Source of the DNA: an uncultured Gemella sp.
GTDB lineage: Bacteria > Bacillota > Bacilli > Staphylococcales > Gemellaceae
Length of the DNA: 10,576 bases
Assembly: GCA_938038035.1 (NCBI GenBank)
Contig: CALHQV010000017.1
Location: 1 to 10,576 of the forward strand
Reading direction: 5' to 3'
Under the pieces are notes generated by a model. That model did no database searches. It had not been told where the DNA came from and worked only from the letters and a program-made list of their open reading frames with translations. The position numbers and the translations under genes were made by a program. Within the stretch, counting starts at the first letter, position 1. Every line of letters begins with the position of its first letter. Below are positions 1 through 7,456 of this stretch, piece by piece.

Positions 1-3000
1 TCAATTCAAAATGCTAAACCAACAGGGACTTCAACAAGTTATTCAGAAGCAAAAGGCACATCAGTAGACTTAATTAAGTCACCTAAAGCAAATGTAGCAT
101 TTGCGGATACAATCGATGACAAAACATCAGCAACAGATTCTGATACTATTAAGACAAAATTAACAGTAACTGCACCAGACGGAAGCCAAAAAGTATTCGA
201 TGCGGCAAAAGCAGAAGAAGCAGCATATATTGCAGCTCAACGTACTGCAGCAGAAAAAACTAAAGCAGCTGCAGAAGCTGTGAAAAATGCACAAGGAGCA
301 GCGAATGAATTAGCTCATGCTCAAGAACTATTGGATCGTGTTTCAAGAATAGCAGATGATGCTCAAAAAGCATTAGATAACTTAAAACTACGTACGATTT
401 CACCAACGGCTCAAGAATTAGCAGAGAGAAGACTTGCGCATGCTAAAGAGTTTAAAACATCTGTAGAAGCACAATTAGAAACGGCTAAAGCAAATCTTTC
501 AACAAAAAATTCTGAAGTAGAGTCAACACGTACAGCTGCTTTAGAAGCTGAAAAAGCGGTAGAAACTGCACGTGCAGCACTTAAAACAGCTGCAGCAGCA
601 AACCTAGCAAACCCAGAAATCGCAGCTTACACATTAGGTCAATATGGAAGCTATAAAGTTACAGTAAGAGCAGTCGACTCAAACGGTGTTGTAACTACTC
701 CAACTGTAGGTGGAACAGATTCAGGTGAAGTAACTGAGGATGCAGTAGCAGAAACAACTTACTACATCGTAGTGCCTAAACCAGAAATCTCAGGTGGCGC
801 ACAAGATACTCCACAAAGTGATACTATGGAAAAAGGATTCAAAACTGGTCTTCCTGAAAGTTCTACAGTATCTGACTACAAACTAGTAGATCCTACAACA
901 GGAGAGAAAAAATCTTCTGTAACTACAGATGAAGGAACTTACACAGTAGACCCTACAACAGGAAAAGTAACTTTCACACCAACTCAAGGATATATCGGAA
1001 CTGCTAAACCAATTTCGGTAGCGGCTAATGTAACTATCCCAGGAGATGATGGTAAACCAGTAACAGTAGAAGCATCAACTACTTACACACCAACAGTTTA
1101 TGGTGTTAAAGGTAACGATGACACTACAAAAGATATTCAAGGAGCAGTCCAAACTTCTAAACCAGGAATTGAAAGATTCTCTAAACTAAATACTCCAGAA
1201 AACACACCAGATGGTACAAATGTTGATTTAACTACAGCTAAGTACTCACTAGAAGGTGGTGATAATGAAGGGAAAGTTGTTGTACCAAACGAAGGAACTT
1301 ACACAATCGATCCAACAACAGGTGTAGTAACATTTACTCCACTTCCAACATTCACAGGAACAGCTCAAGGTGTAGATGTAAAAGTAACAGCTAATGCAAC
1401 TGATAAAGAAGGAAATGCTGTAGAAGTATCTGCTAAAGGAAAATACACTCCAGTAGTAGAACCTGCGACTCCAACTGCAGAAGCGGCAACATCAACAGAT
1501 GTACAAGGTGCAACTCAAGAGCATCCTGTAACATTCAACGATTCGAAAACAACAATCAATGGTGTTGAGAAAAAAGTACCAATCGATCCAACAACATACA
1601 CATTATTAGATGAAAATGGTAACCCAGCTTCTGAAGTACCAGCTAAAGACACTACAGGAAAAGTAGTAGGTACGTACACTGTTAAGAATGTAGATGGAAA
1701 AGCAGTTGCAGTATTTACACCAACTGATAAAACATATGTAGGTAAAGTAGAGCCAGTAACTGTTCAAGCGAAAGATAAAAACGGAACACCTGTAACAACT
1801 ACTTATACACCGAACATTACACCGGTAACACCAACAGGAACACCTGTAACTTCAGAAGGAATCCAAGGTTCGCCACAAGAAGGAACTCCAACATTTACGC
1901 AAGGACACCCAGTTGCTCCAATTAAGATCGATGCAACTCAACCTGCTAAATTAGTAGATCCAACAACAGGTAAACCAACAGATGAACCAACAATTCCAGC
2001 TAAAGATGCAACAGGAAAACAAGTTGGTACATATACAATTGATCCAACAACAGGAAAAGTAACATTCACACCGAATAAAGACTTCGTAGGTACACCAGTA
2101 CCAGCAACAGTAGAAGTTAAAGATGCGAATGGAACACCAGCAACAGCGACTTACACACCAACTGTTAAACCAGTTACTCCAATTGGTAAAGTTGCATTTA
2201 CAGAAGATATTCAAGGTGCAACTCAAAGCGGAAAACCAGCCTTTGAAGGTGGTAAAACAACAGTAAACGGCAAAGAAGAAACTGTACCGATGGATGATAC
2301 AGTACCAGCAACATTCGAAGATGGTTCAACTACAAAAGTAGTACCAAACGAAGGTACTTACACAGTAGCTCCAGACGGAACAGTAACATTTGTACCAGAA
2401 AAAACATTCACAGGAAAAGGTACAACATTAACAGTAATTCGTAAAGACAAAAACGGAACACCAGCTCGTGGAGAATACACAGCAGTTGTTCACCCAGTAA
2501 CACCTACAGGATGGGATGTAATCTCTGCAGATATCCAAGGTCAAGAACAACATGGAAAACCTAAGTTCAAAGGTGGAACAGTAGAAATCGGTGGAGAAGA
2601 GAAAACTGTAGAAATCGATGAAAATGTAGCGCCAGTATTACTTGATCCAGCGACAAAACAACCAGTAGCGGTAGGAACTCCAGTAACTGTTAAAGGAGAA
2701 GGTGTTTATACACTTCAACCAGACGGAACAGTGAAATTCGATCCTGAGAAAACATTCGTTGGTGAAGCTAAAGGAGTAATCGTTCAACGTGTTGATAAAC
2801 TTGGACAACCAGCTATCGGTAAATACCGTCCAATTGTTATCGGAGCTAAACCAAAAGCACAACCAGCTACATCACAAGATGTTCAAGGTCAAGTTCAAAA
2901 ACAACCTGTTACATTTATCGATAGTGTGGTAGATAGAACGACTGTACCTGATATCGATCACCCAGATGTAAAAGTGGCAGTTCAAAAAACTGTACCGATT

Positions 3001-5982
3001 GATCCAAGATCATACACATTATTAGATGAAAATGGAAACTCAGTTCCGAAAGTTCCTGCGAAAGATCCAGACGGAAATGTAATCGGGGAATACACTCTTG
3101 AAGTAGTAGACGGTAAAGCTGTCGGAGTATTAACACCAAATGCAACATACTACGGAGCAGTACAACCAGTACGTGTTCAAGCAGCAGACGAAAATGGTAT
3201 TACAGTAGAAACTACTTACACACCGTATATCACACCGGTAAAACCAACAGCGTCTCCAGTAACTTCAGAAGGAATCCAAGGTAAAGAACAAGAAGGTACA
3301 CCAACATTTACAGAAGGTGATAAAAAAGTACCTATTAACATGGAGAAAGCACCAAAACTAGTAGATCCAACAACAGGTAAACCAACAGAAGAAAAATCTG
3401 TTATAGTTCCAGGAGAAGGTAAGTATGTAATTGACGATCAAGGAAAAGTAACATTCACACCAGAGAAACAATTCACTGGACAAGCTAAAGGAATCGAAGT
3501 TCAACGTGAAGATACGAACGGGACACCAGTAAGTGGTAAATACACTCCATTTGTTAAACCAGTAACACCAAAAGGTGATGAAAAAGAAACACAAGATGTT
3601 CAAGGTGCACCACAAAAAGCAACTCCAACATTCACAGGTGGTAAAACTACTGTTAACAATAAAGAAGAAACAGTAGAAATTGACACTACAAAACCAGCTA
3701 AATTGGTAGATCCAGCAACTGGACAACCAACAGATGCAATAACTGTGAAAGTAAAAGATGAAGGAACATACACAATTGATCCGAACTCTGGAGAAGTAAC
3801 ATTTACACCAGAACCAAAATTCACAGGAAAAACTTCAGGAATTAAAGTTCAACGTGTCGATAAAAATGGAACACCAGCAACAGCGACTTATACACCAACT
3901 GTAGTACCAGTAACACCAACAGGTGAAGAAAAAACTACTGAAGGTATCCAAGGAGCACCGCAAAAAGCAACTCCTAACTTCACACCAGGTAAAACAACGG
4001 TTAATGGAGAAGAAAAAACAGTAAAAATCGATACTACAAAACCAGCTAAATTCGTAAATCCAGCAACTGGACAACCAACGGATGAAACTACGATTAAAGT
4101 ACCGAACGAAGGAACATACACAATCGATCCGAACTCTGGAGAAGTAACATTCACACCGGAACCAAACTTCACAGGACGCGGAACAGGTGTAACAGTTCAA
4201 CGAGTTGACAAAAACGGAACACCAGCTGAATCAACATACACACCAACAGTTGTAGGAGTAACACCGACAGGTAAAGAAGCTAAGTCTAAAGACCTACAAG
4301 GTGAAACTCAAACAGGAAAACCAACATTCACAGGTGGAAAAACAACTGTAAATGGTAAAGAAGAAACAGTAGAAATCGATAATGATAAACCAGCAACATT
4401 CGAAGATGGATCAACTACAAAAGTAGTACCAAACGAAGGTACATACACTGTATCACCAGATGGAACTGTAACATTCGTGCCAGAACCAAAATTCACAGGT
4501 GTAGCAAAAGGTGTAACTGTTAAACGTGTTGACAAAAACGGAACACCAGTAACAGCGAAATACACACCAACTGTAATTCCAGTATCACCATCTGGAGAAG
4601 ATGTAACATCAGTTGGACCTAAGAACACACCTCAAGAAGGAACACCAATCTTTAAAGGTGGATCAGAAACTGTTAACGGTAAAAACAAAACAGTAGAAAT
4701 CGATAAAGATGTACCAGCGACATTCGAAGATGGATCAACTACAAAAGCAGTACCGAACGAAGGAACTTACACTGTCGATAAAGACGGAAAAGTAACATTC
4801 ACTCCGAAAAAAGACTTTGTAGGTGTAGCAAAAGGTGTAACTGTAAAACGTGTTGATAAAAATGGAACACCAGTAATAGCGAAATATACACCAACAGTCT
4901 TAGGAGCAACATCAACTAAAGATGTAGTATCTGAAGGACCAAAAGGTAAACCTCAATCAAATACACCGGTATTCGAAGGGGATATCGATAAAGATGTACC
5001 ACCAACATTCGAAGATGGAAAAACTACAAAAGTAGTACCAGGTCAAGGAACTTACACTATCGATCCAAATGGAAAAGTAACGTTCACTCCAGAACCAGAA
5101 TTCGTAGGTACAGCAAACAGCGTAACAGTTGTAAGAAAAGATAAAAACGGTAAAACAATTTTTGCATCTTACACACCAACAGTACGCCCAGACACTATCT
5201 TCAGAGATAAAGAAGGAAAAGAAATTCCAGGATACCCAAGTGAAGATGGAACAACTCCTAAGAAAGATATTCCAGGATATAGATTTGTGGAAACTGTAAC
5301 TGACAACGATGGAAATACAAAACACATCTACGAAAAAGTAAAAACAAACCACAAAGATAAAGAAGGAAAAGAAATTCCAAACTATCCAACAGAAGAAGGA
5401 GACCAACCGAAGAAAGATATCCCAGGATACAGATTCGTGGAAACTAAGAAACTTCCAAACGGTGATGTAGAGCATGTGTACGAAAAAGTAACACCTCCAG
5501 CGCCGACACCAACTCCAGTAGTAGAAAAAACTACATCATGGGTAGATGAAAATGAAAATCCATTAAAACCATTAGAAAATGGAACAAAAGCTCCGGGAGA
5601 AATCTCAGGATATGAGTTCGTACGAACTGTAACTGATGAAAATGGAAATGTACGTCACATCTTCAAACCAACTACTCGCATTCCAGACGAAAATAGAACT
5701 ACAAACTGGGTAGACGAAAACGGAAATCCACTTAAACCATCAGAAAAAGGAACTAAAGAAGCAGGAAAAGTTCCAGGATACGAATTCGTAAGAACTATCG
5801 TAGATAAAGAAGGTAACTTAGTACATGTCTTCAGAAAAGTAACAGACTCTGATGAAAAAGTACAACCAAAACGCCTAGCGAACACAGGAACAACGGAAGC
5901 TAATACTGGATTAGCAGGATTTGGGGCACTACTTGCAGGTATTGCAGTGGCTGTAAGAAAACGCCAAAGAAAAGAAGACTAA
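1..5982 (+). CDS. Giant CshA-type fibrillar wall-anchored adhesin, 5'-partial
   Basis: The reading frame is open from base 1 to the TAA at 5980, so 1,993 residues are visible and the start lies outside the window; the GTG at 280 is an internal Val in a helix, not a start. Visible order: beta domain resembling a CshA non-repeat domain (residues ~15-66), an Ala/Glu/Lys-rich helical hairpin (~68-131 and ~137-200, turn TISPTA), the returning beta strands (YKVTVRAVDSNG to ~262), 13 CshA-type repeats (263-1731), four MucBP-like repeats (1732-1947), LANTG (1959-1963), a hydrophobic stretch (1970-1985) and a basic tail RKRQRKED. The family is known from Streptococcus gordonii CshA, which forms surface fibrils that bind fibronectin and other bacteria. 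The product should be exported by Sec, cleaved by sortase and linked to peptidoglycan; its signal peptide and ligand-binding N-terminus are not visible. The sequence is low-complexity (Thr, Val, Pro, Lys, Glu) with uniform codon use. Family assignment is strong; ligand unknown. Confidence 0.95.
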   Translation, partial: SIQNAKPTGTSTSYSEAKGTSVDLIKSPKANVAFADTIDDKTSATDSDTIKTKLTVTAPDGSQKVFDAAKAEEAAYIAAQRTAAEKTKAAAEAVKNAQGAANELAHAQELLDRVSRIADDAQKALDNLKLRTISPTAQELAERRLAHAKEFKTSVEAQLETAKANLSTKNSEVESTRTAALEAEKAVETARAALKTAAAANLANPEIAAYTLGQYGSYKVTVRAVDSNGVVTTPTVGGTDSGEVTEDAVAETTYYIVVPKPEISGGAQDTPQSDTMEKGFKTGLPESSTVSDYKLVDPTTGEKKSSVTTDEGTYTVDPTTGKVTFTPTQGYIGTAKPISVAANVTIPGDDGKPVTVEASTTYTPTVYGVKGNDDTTKDIQGAVQTSKPGIERFSKLNTPENTPDGTNVDLTTAKYSLEGGDNEGKVVVPNEGTYTIDPTTGVVTFTPLPTFTGTAQGVDVKVTANATDKEGNAVEVSAKGKYTPVVEPATPTAEAATSTDVQGATQEHPVTFNDSKTTINGVEKKVPIDPTTYTLLDENGNPASEVPAKDTTGKVVGTYTVKNVDGKAVAVFTPTDKTYVGKVEPVTVQAKDKNGTPVTTTYTPNITPVTPTGTPVTSEGIQGSPQEGTPTFTQGHPVAPIKIDATQPAKLVDPTTGKPTDEPTIPAKDATGKQVGTYTIDPTTGKVTFTPNKDFVGTPVPATVEVKDANGTPATATYTPTVKPVTPIGKVAFTEDIQGATQSGKPAFEGGKTTVNGKEETVPMDDTVPATFEDGSTTKVVPNEGTYTVAPDGTVTFVPEKTFTGKGTTLTVIRKDKNGTPARGEYTAVVHPVTPTGWDVISADIQGQEQHGKPKFKGGTVEIGGEEKTVEIDENVAPVLLDPATKQPVAVGTPVTVKGEGVYTLQPDGTVKFDPEKTFVGEAKGVIVQRVDKLGQPAIGKYRPIVIGAKPKAQPATSQDVQGQVQKQPVTFIDSVVDRTTVPDIDHPDVKVAVQKTVPIDPRSYTLLDENGNSVPKVPAKDPDGNVIGEYTLEVVDGKAVGVLTPNATYYGAVQPVRVQAADENGITVETTYTPYITPVKPTASPVTSEGIQGKEQEGTPTFTEGDKKVPINMEKAPKLVDPTTGKPTEEKSVIVPGEGKYVIDDQGKVTFTPEKQFTGQAKGIEVQREDTNGTPVSGKYTPFVKPVTPKGDEKETQDVQGAPQKATPTFTGGKTTVNNKEETVEIDTTKPAKLVDPATGQPTDAITVKVKDEGTYTIDPNSGEVTFTPEPKFTGKTSGIKVQRVDKNGTPATATYTPTVVPVTPTGEEKTTEGIQGAPQKATPNFTPGKTTVNGEEKTVKIDTTKPAKFVNPATGQPTDETTIKVPNEGTYTIDPNSGEVTFTPEPNFTGRGTGVTVQRVDKNGTPAESTYTPTVVGVTPTGKEAKSKDLQGETQTGKPTFTGGKTTVNGKEETVEIDNDKPATFEDGSTTKVVPNEGTYTVSPDGTVTFVPEPKFTGVAKGVTVKRVDKNGTPVTAKYTPTVIPVSPSGEDVTSVGPKNTPQEGTPIFKGGSETVNGKNKTVEIDKDVPATFEDGSTTKAVPNEGTYTVDKDGKVTFTPKKDFVGVAKGVTVKRVDKNGTPVIAKYTPTVLGATSTKDVVSEGPKGKPQSNTPVFEGDIDKDVPPTFEDGKTTKVVPGQGTYTIDPNGKVTFTPEPEFVGTANSVTVVRKDKNGKTIFASYTPTVRPDTIFRDKEGKEIPGYPSEDGTTPKKDIPGYRFVETVTDNDGNTKHIYEKVKTNHKDKEGKEIPNYPTEEGDQPKKDIPGYRFVETKKLPNGDVEHVYEKVTPPAPTPTPVVEKTTSWVDENENPLKPLENGTKAPGEISGYEFVRTVTDENGNVRHIFKPTTRIPDENRTTNWVDENGNPLKPSEKGTKEAGKVPGYEFVRTIVDKEGNLVHVFRKVTDSDEKVQPKRLANTGTTEANTGLAGFGALLAGIAVAVRKRQRKED
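787..5193 (+). repeat. Array of 13 CshA-type fibril repeats inside the adhesin
   Basis: Each unit opens with a (D/E)-(I/V/G)-QG-x-x-Q-like segment, carries a core close to EGTYTIDPTTGKVTFTP, and closes with RVDKNGTP then YTPTV and a PVTP linker. Approximate unit starts are 787, 1117, 1486, 1846, 2197, 2521, 2866, 3259, 3586, 3934, 4282, 4606 and 4927. Unit lengths are about 110, 123, 120, 117, 108, 115, 131, 109, 116, 116, 108, 107 and 89 residues. Unit boundaries were set by eye and could shift by several residues. In CshA such repeats form the long stalk that lifts the binding domains off the cell. The last three units (from 4282) are the most alike, suggesting recent local duplication; the final unit is internally shortened. 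Confidence 0.9.
5194..5841 (+). repeat. Four MucBP-like repeats near the adhesin C-terminus
   Basis: Four units of about 48-50 residues follow the CshA array, at 5194-5340, 5341-5490, 5530-5673 and 5698-5841. The first two share KDKEGKEIP, PKKDIPGYRFVET and a closing YEKV. The last two share WVDEN-NPLKP, GYEFVRT and an HxF close. A Pro-rich linker (PPAPTPTP) separates the pairs. The pattern D-x-x-G-x-x-(I/L), GY-x-F, then G-x-x-x-H-x-(F/Y) is typical of MucBP and related surface repeats. In other Gram-positive proteins such repeats lie near the wall and some bind mucin or glycans; binding here is not shown. The exact Pfam family is uncertain. Confidence 0.75.
5872..5979 (+). other. Cell-wall sorting signal with LANTG motif
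   Basis: The C-terminus reads RLANTG, then TTEANT, a hydrophobic segment of about 16 residues (GLAGFGALLAGIAVAV) and the charged tail RKRQRKED. This is the normal three-part sortase signal, except that the usual Pro of LPXTG is Ala (codon GCG at 5878). Sortase would be expected to cut between Thr and Gly. Confidence 0.85.
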
Positions 5983-6013
5983 TTAGAAATCTAAAAAACT
6001 CTTATGATATATA

Positions 6014-6050
6014 AAAGACGCTCTCGATAATTTTCGAGGGTGTCTTTTTT
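6014..6050 (+). terminator. Rho-independent terminator of the adhesin gene
   Basis: The left arm 6014-6027 pairs with 6034-6047 over 14 bases, with two G-T wobbles and a six-base loop (TAATTT), and is followed by a T run ending at 6050. It lies 31 bases after the adhesin stop codon. Confidence 0.9.
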
Positions 6051-6093
6051 ATACTTTATTAACGAGGTCAAATTATTTTCGAAGGTATCTTTT
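6030..6093 (+). repeat. Degenerate direct repeat of the terminator's 3' half
   Basis: Bases 6030-6048 and 6075-6093 match at 17 of 19 positions (ATTTTCGAGGGTGTCTTTT versus ATTTTCGAAGGTATCTTTT), offset by 45 bases. The second copy lacks a good left arm, so it should not fold as a terminator by itself. It looks like an old local duplication. Confidence 0.6.
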
Positions 6094-6180
6094 AAGACTA
6101 ACCTAGATTCTACGATAGGACTATGTAGTTCTTATCCGAAAAACGTAATAGTTATTGTAGTCGCCTTTTTCCTACAACTA

Positions 6181-6210
6181 AACAAAAAACTGACGAGATG
6201 AAGTCAGTTT
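6181..6210 (-). terminator. Rho-independent terminator of the SigH/ComX-like gene
   Basis: AAACTGAC (6187-6194) and GTCAGTTT (6203-6210) form a perfect 8-bp stem with an 8-base loop. Read on the minus strand the hairpin runs into TTTTTTGTTT, the expected tail for the gene ending at 6274. The pairing also allows a hairpin on the plus strand, but without a T run there. Confidence 0.8.
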
Positions 6211-6273
6211 AGTGTTTTGCATGATAGGAGTTATATATATTAGATATTCACATAGAGAGTGGCTAATAATAAT

Positions 6274-6798
6274 CTATTTAGTTAATAAAAATTCTTCACA
6301 AACTCCCTTTACACGTTTGTGGATTCTATATGCTGTGGCTAATGAGACATCCATTGCCTTTGCGGTTTGTTTCATATTCAAAGTTTTTATAAATTCGCAG
6401 AAAAATTTCATTTCTTGCTCCTCTAGAGTATCTTTTAAATATTCGAACAACTGTATATACACTAGCGAATAATTATCATCCGTAGAGTCTAATTTGTTAT
6501 TGTCAAAAATATCTAAAGGTACACTTTTATCTTTGTTTCTATAGCGGATTTCATCAATTAATTTTCTTTTAATGGTAGTGAAAGCAAATCGGTCGAAGTC
6601 TTTTTCTTCAATTTTCCCTTCATTTAAGATTAAAAAACTAACCAATAAACCTTCAAGTCCATAATTATAAAATTCATGATGAAGTTTTTTAGGTATGTTA
6701 ACCTTATAAAGCGCCATAGTAATTAAGTCCTTTTTAACTTCAAGCAATTCGTAAAAAGATTCTGTCTCCCTATCGTTTAAATATAGTGTTCTTTTCAT
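6274..6798 (-). CDS. Alternative sigma factor, SigH/ComX-like, 174 aa
   Basis: A small sigma-70-type factor that would bind core RNA polymerase and redirect it to a special promoter set. Residues ~27-95 look like region 2: EGLL, then FAFTTIKRKLIDEIRYRNK, matching the polymerase- and -10-binding helices of SigH and ComX-type factors. Residues ~139-163 (LNMKQTAKAMDVSLATAYRIH) form a region-4 helix-turn-helix for the -35 element. Its length is near that of streptococcal ComX and staphylococcal SigH. The frame can be read from a GTG at 6822, but that stretch contains the ribosome binding site itself (AGGAGG, 6808-6813), nine bases before the ATG at 6798, so ATG 6798 is chosen. A second sigma-like gene lies upstream on the same strand after a 226-base gap. 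In Firmicutes such factors often switch on competence genes; that is plausible here but unproven. A phage or conjugative-element sigma factor is the alternative. Confidence 0.8.
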   Translation of the reverse strand: MKRTLYLNDRETESFYELLEVKKDLITMALYKVNIPKKLHHEFYNYGLEGLLVSFLILNEGKIEEKDFDRFAFTTIKRKLIDEIRYRNKDKSVPLDIFDNNKLDSTDDNYSLVYIQLFEYLKDTLEEQEMKFFCEFIKTLNMKQTAKAMDVSLATAYRIHKRVKGVCEEFLLTK

Positions 6799-6807
6799 TA
6801 CAAAAAA

Positions 6808-6813
6808 CCTCCT
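6808..6813 (-). promoter_or_regulatory. Ribosome binding site that fixes the sigma gene start
   Basis: A perfect AGGAGG on the minus strand sits nine bases upstream of ATG 6798. It lies inside the longer reading frame that begins with GTG at 6822, which makes that earlier start unlikely. Confidence 0.85.
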
Positions 6814-6824
6814 AAGTGCCACTC

Positions 6825-6905
6825 TCTATACAAATATCTTCTTTATAAAGACAATTATGAAAAGAAATCTATATTGAAATAGAAGTAACGTAGGAAATAA
6901 TTATA
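6825..6905 (-). promoter_or_regulatory. Candidate promoters for the SigH/ComX-like gene
   Basis: Two minus-strand candidates are visible. One is TTGTCT (6849-6854), an 18-base spacer and TATAGA (6825-6830), placing the RNA start just before the ribosome binding site. The other is a perfect TATAAT (6900-6905) with no recognisable -35, but with a GTAAGGGGGT box about 21 bases upstream of it. Which is used cannot be decided from sequence. Confidence 0.4.
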
Positions 6906-6951
6906 TTGTAAAATATAAATGAATTTACCCCCTTACGAAAATAGTCCCCTT

Positions 6952-6974
6952 CACTATATATAGTGTGTTTTTTT
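6952..6974 (+). other. AT-rich palindrome followed by a T run
   Basis: CACTATATATAGTG (6952-6965) is a perfect 14-base palindrome followed by a T-rich stretch to 6974. It resembles a weak terminator on the plus strand, but no plus-strand gene ends nearby. A protein-binding site is an alternative. Confidence 0.35.
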
Positions 6975-6985
6975 GCTATTTGTAA

Positions 6986-7021
6986 CAAAAATTATGTAAA
7001 AGTTCACAAAATGTTCATAAT
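6986..7021 (-). terminator. Possible weak terminator after the second sigma-like gene
   Basis: Just past the stop codon, read on the minus strand, ATTATG (7016-7021) can pair with CATAAT (6991-6996) and is followed by a short T run. The stem is only six AT-rich pairs with a 19-base loop. The loop holds two TGAAC copies 11 bases apart. Read-through into the next gene is likely. Confidence 0.25.
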
Positions 7022-7024
7022 GTA

Positions 7025-7456
7025 CTAATTTTCTATGATAATATTATCTTTATATTTTTCTAGTAATATAGCAAGTTTTTTAAAAAGTCTATCGCGATGT
7101 CGACAGATAGTCATAGGACTGCAGTGTTTTCTGTCTGCAATACTACGTATAGACTGCTCTTTTATAAATAAATCAACAAGAAGAAGCTGATCTTCTGTAG
7201 ATAAAGTAGCAAGTGCATCATATAATGCCTTATAGATATCCTTAGTAATTACTATCTCATCGGTTAATGGAGAGTTATCTCTAATTAGATTTTCCCCGTC
7301 ACTATCTTCTGTATCGAATGCATATATGAAAAATAGATTATACTTCTTATCTTTTGCTTTCGCACGCCTAACCTTGTAGCTCATATAGCAAATAGCTGAA
7401 TATATTTTATCTGAAACCTCAATTTCCTGGTTTTTATTTATTTTATATATTTTCAT
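7025..7456 (-). CDS. Sigma-70 region-4-like helix-turn-helix regulator, 143 aa
   Basis: A small DNA-binding protein of the kind annotated as a sigma-70 family or sigma-like protein in phages and conjugative elements. The N-terminal part (MKIYKINKNQEIEVSDKIYSA, with a Lys/Arg-rich stretch near residues 29-38) has no recognisable region 2. Residues ~75-135 fit region 4: ALYDALATLSTEDQLLL, then the helix-turn-helix IRSIADRKHCSPMTICRHRDRL. With region 4 alone it may act as a regulator or polymerase accessory rather than a full sigma factor. ATG 7456 is supported by AAAGGAGA seven bases upstream (7464-7470), and a TG-extended -10 lies about 55 bases upstream. It precedes the SigH/ComX-like gene on the same strand, so the two may be co-regulated. 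The exact family was not recognised. Confidence 0.75.
   Translation of the reverse strand: MKIYKINKNQEIEVSDKIYSAICYMSYKVRRAKAKDKKYNLFFIYAFDTEDSDGENLIRDNSPLTDEIVITKDIYKALYDALATLSTEDQLLLVDLFIKEQSIRSIADRKHCSPMTICRHRDRLFKKLAILLEKYKDNIIIEN

Noticed and set aside
280..282. GTG as the start of the giant adhesin
   Set aside because: The frame is open to base 1 and the preceding residues continue the same helix and the beta domain before it. GTG 280 is mid-helix and has no ribosome binding site.
787..5193. CRISPR or tandem DNA satellite
   Set aside because: The periodicity is in-frame protein repetition with diverged codons and no constant short repeat with unique spacers.
1951..5885. Several minus-strand open frames of 70-170 codons opposite the adhesin
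   Set aside because: They are rich in Cys, Trp, Phe and Ser because they read antisense to Thr/Pro/Val repeat codons, overlap one another and match no family. They are shadows of the repeat array.
6149..6180. Weak inverted repeat (TTGTAG/CTACAA with a bulge) between the two terminators
   Set aside because: The core is only six pairs, no T run is placed for either gene, and two better terminators already flank it.
6212..6472. Plus-strand 86-codon frame at the end of the sigma gene
   Set aside because: It lies antisense to the helix-turn-helix end of the SigH/ComX-like gene and crosses into the gap after it. It has no ribosome binding site and no recognisable domain.
6799..6822. GTG at 6822 as the start of the SigH/ComX-like protein
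   Set aside because: The added codons contain the AGGAGG that serves ATG 6798, so they are leader sequence.
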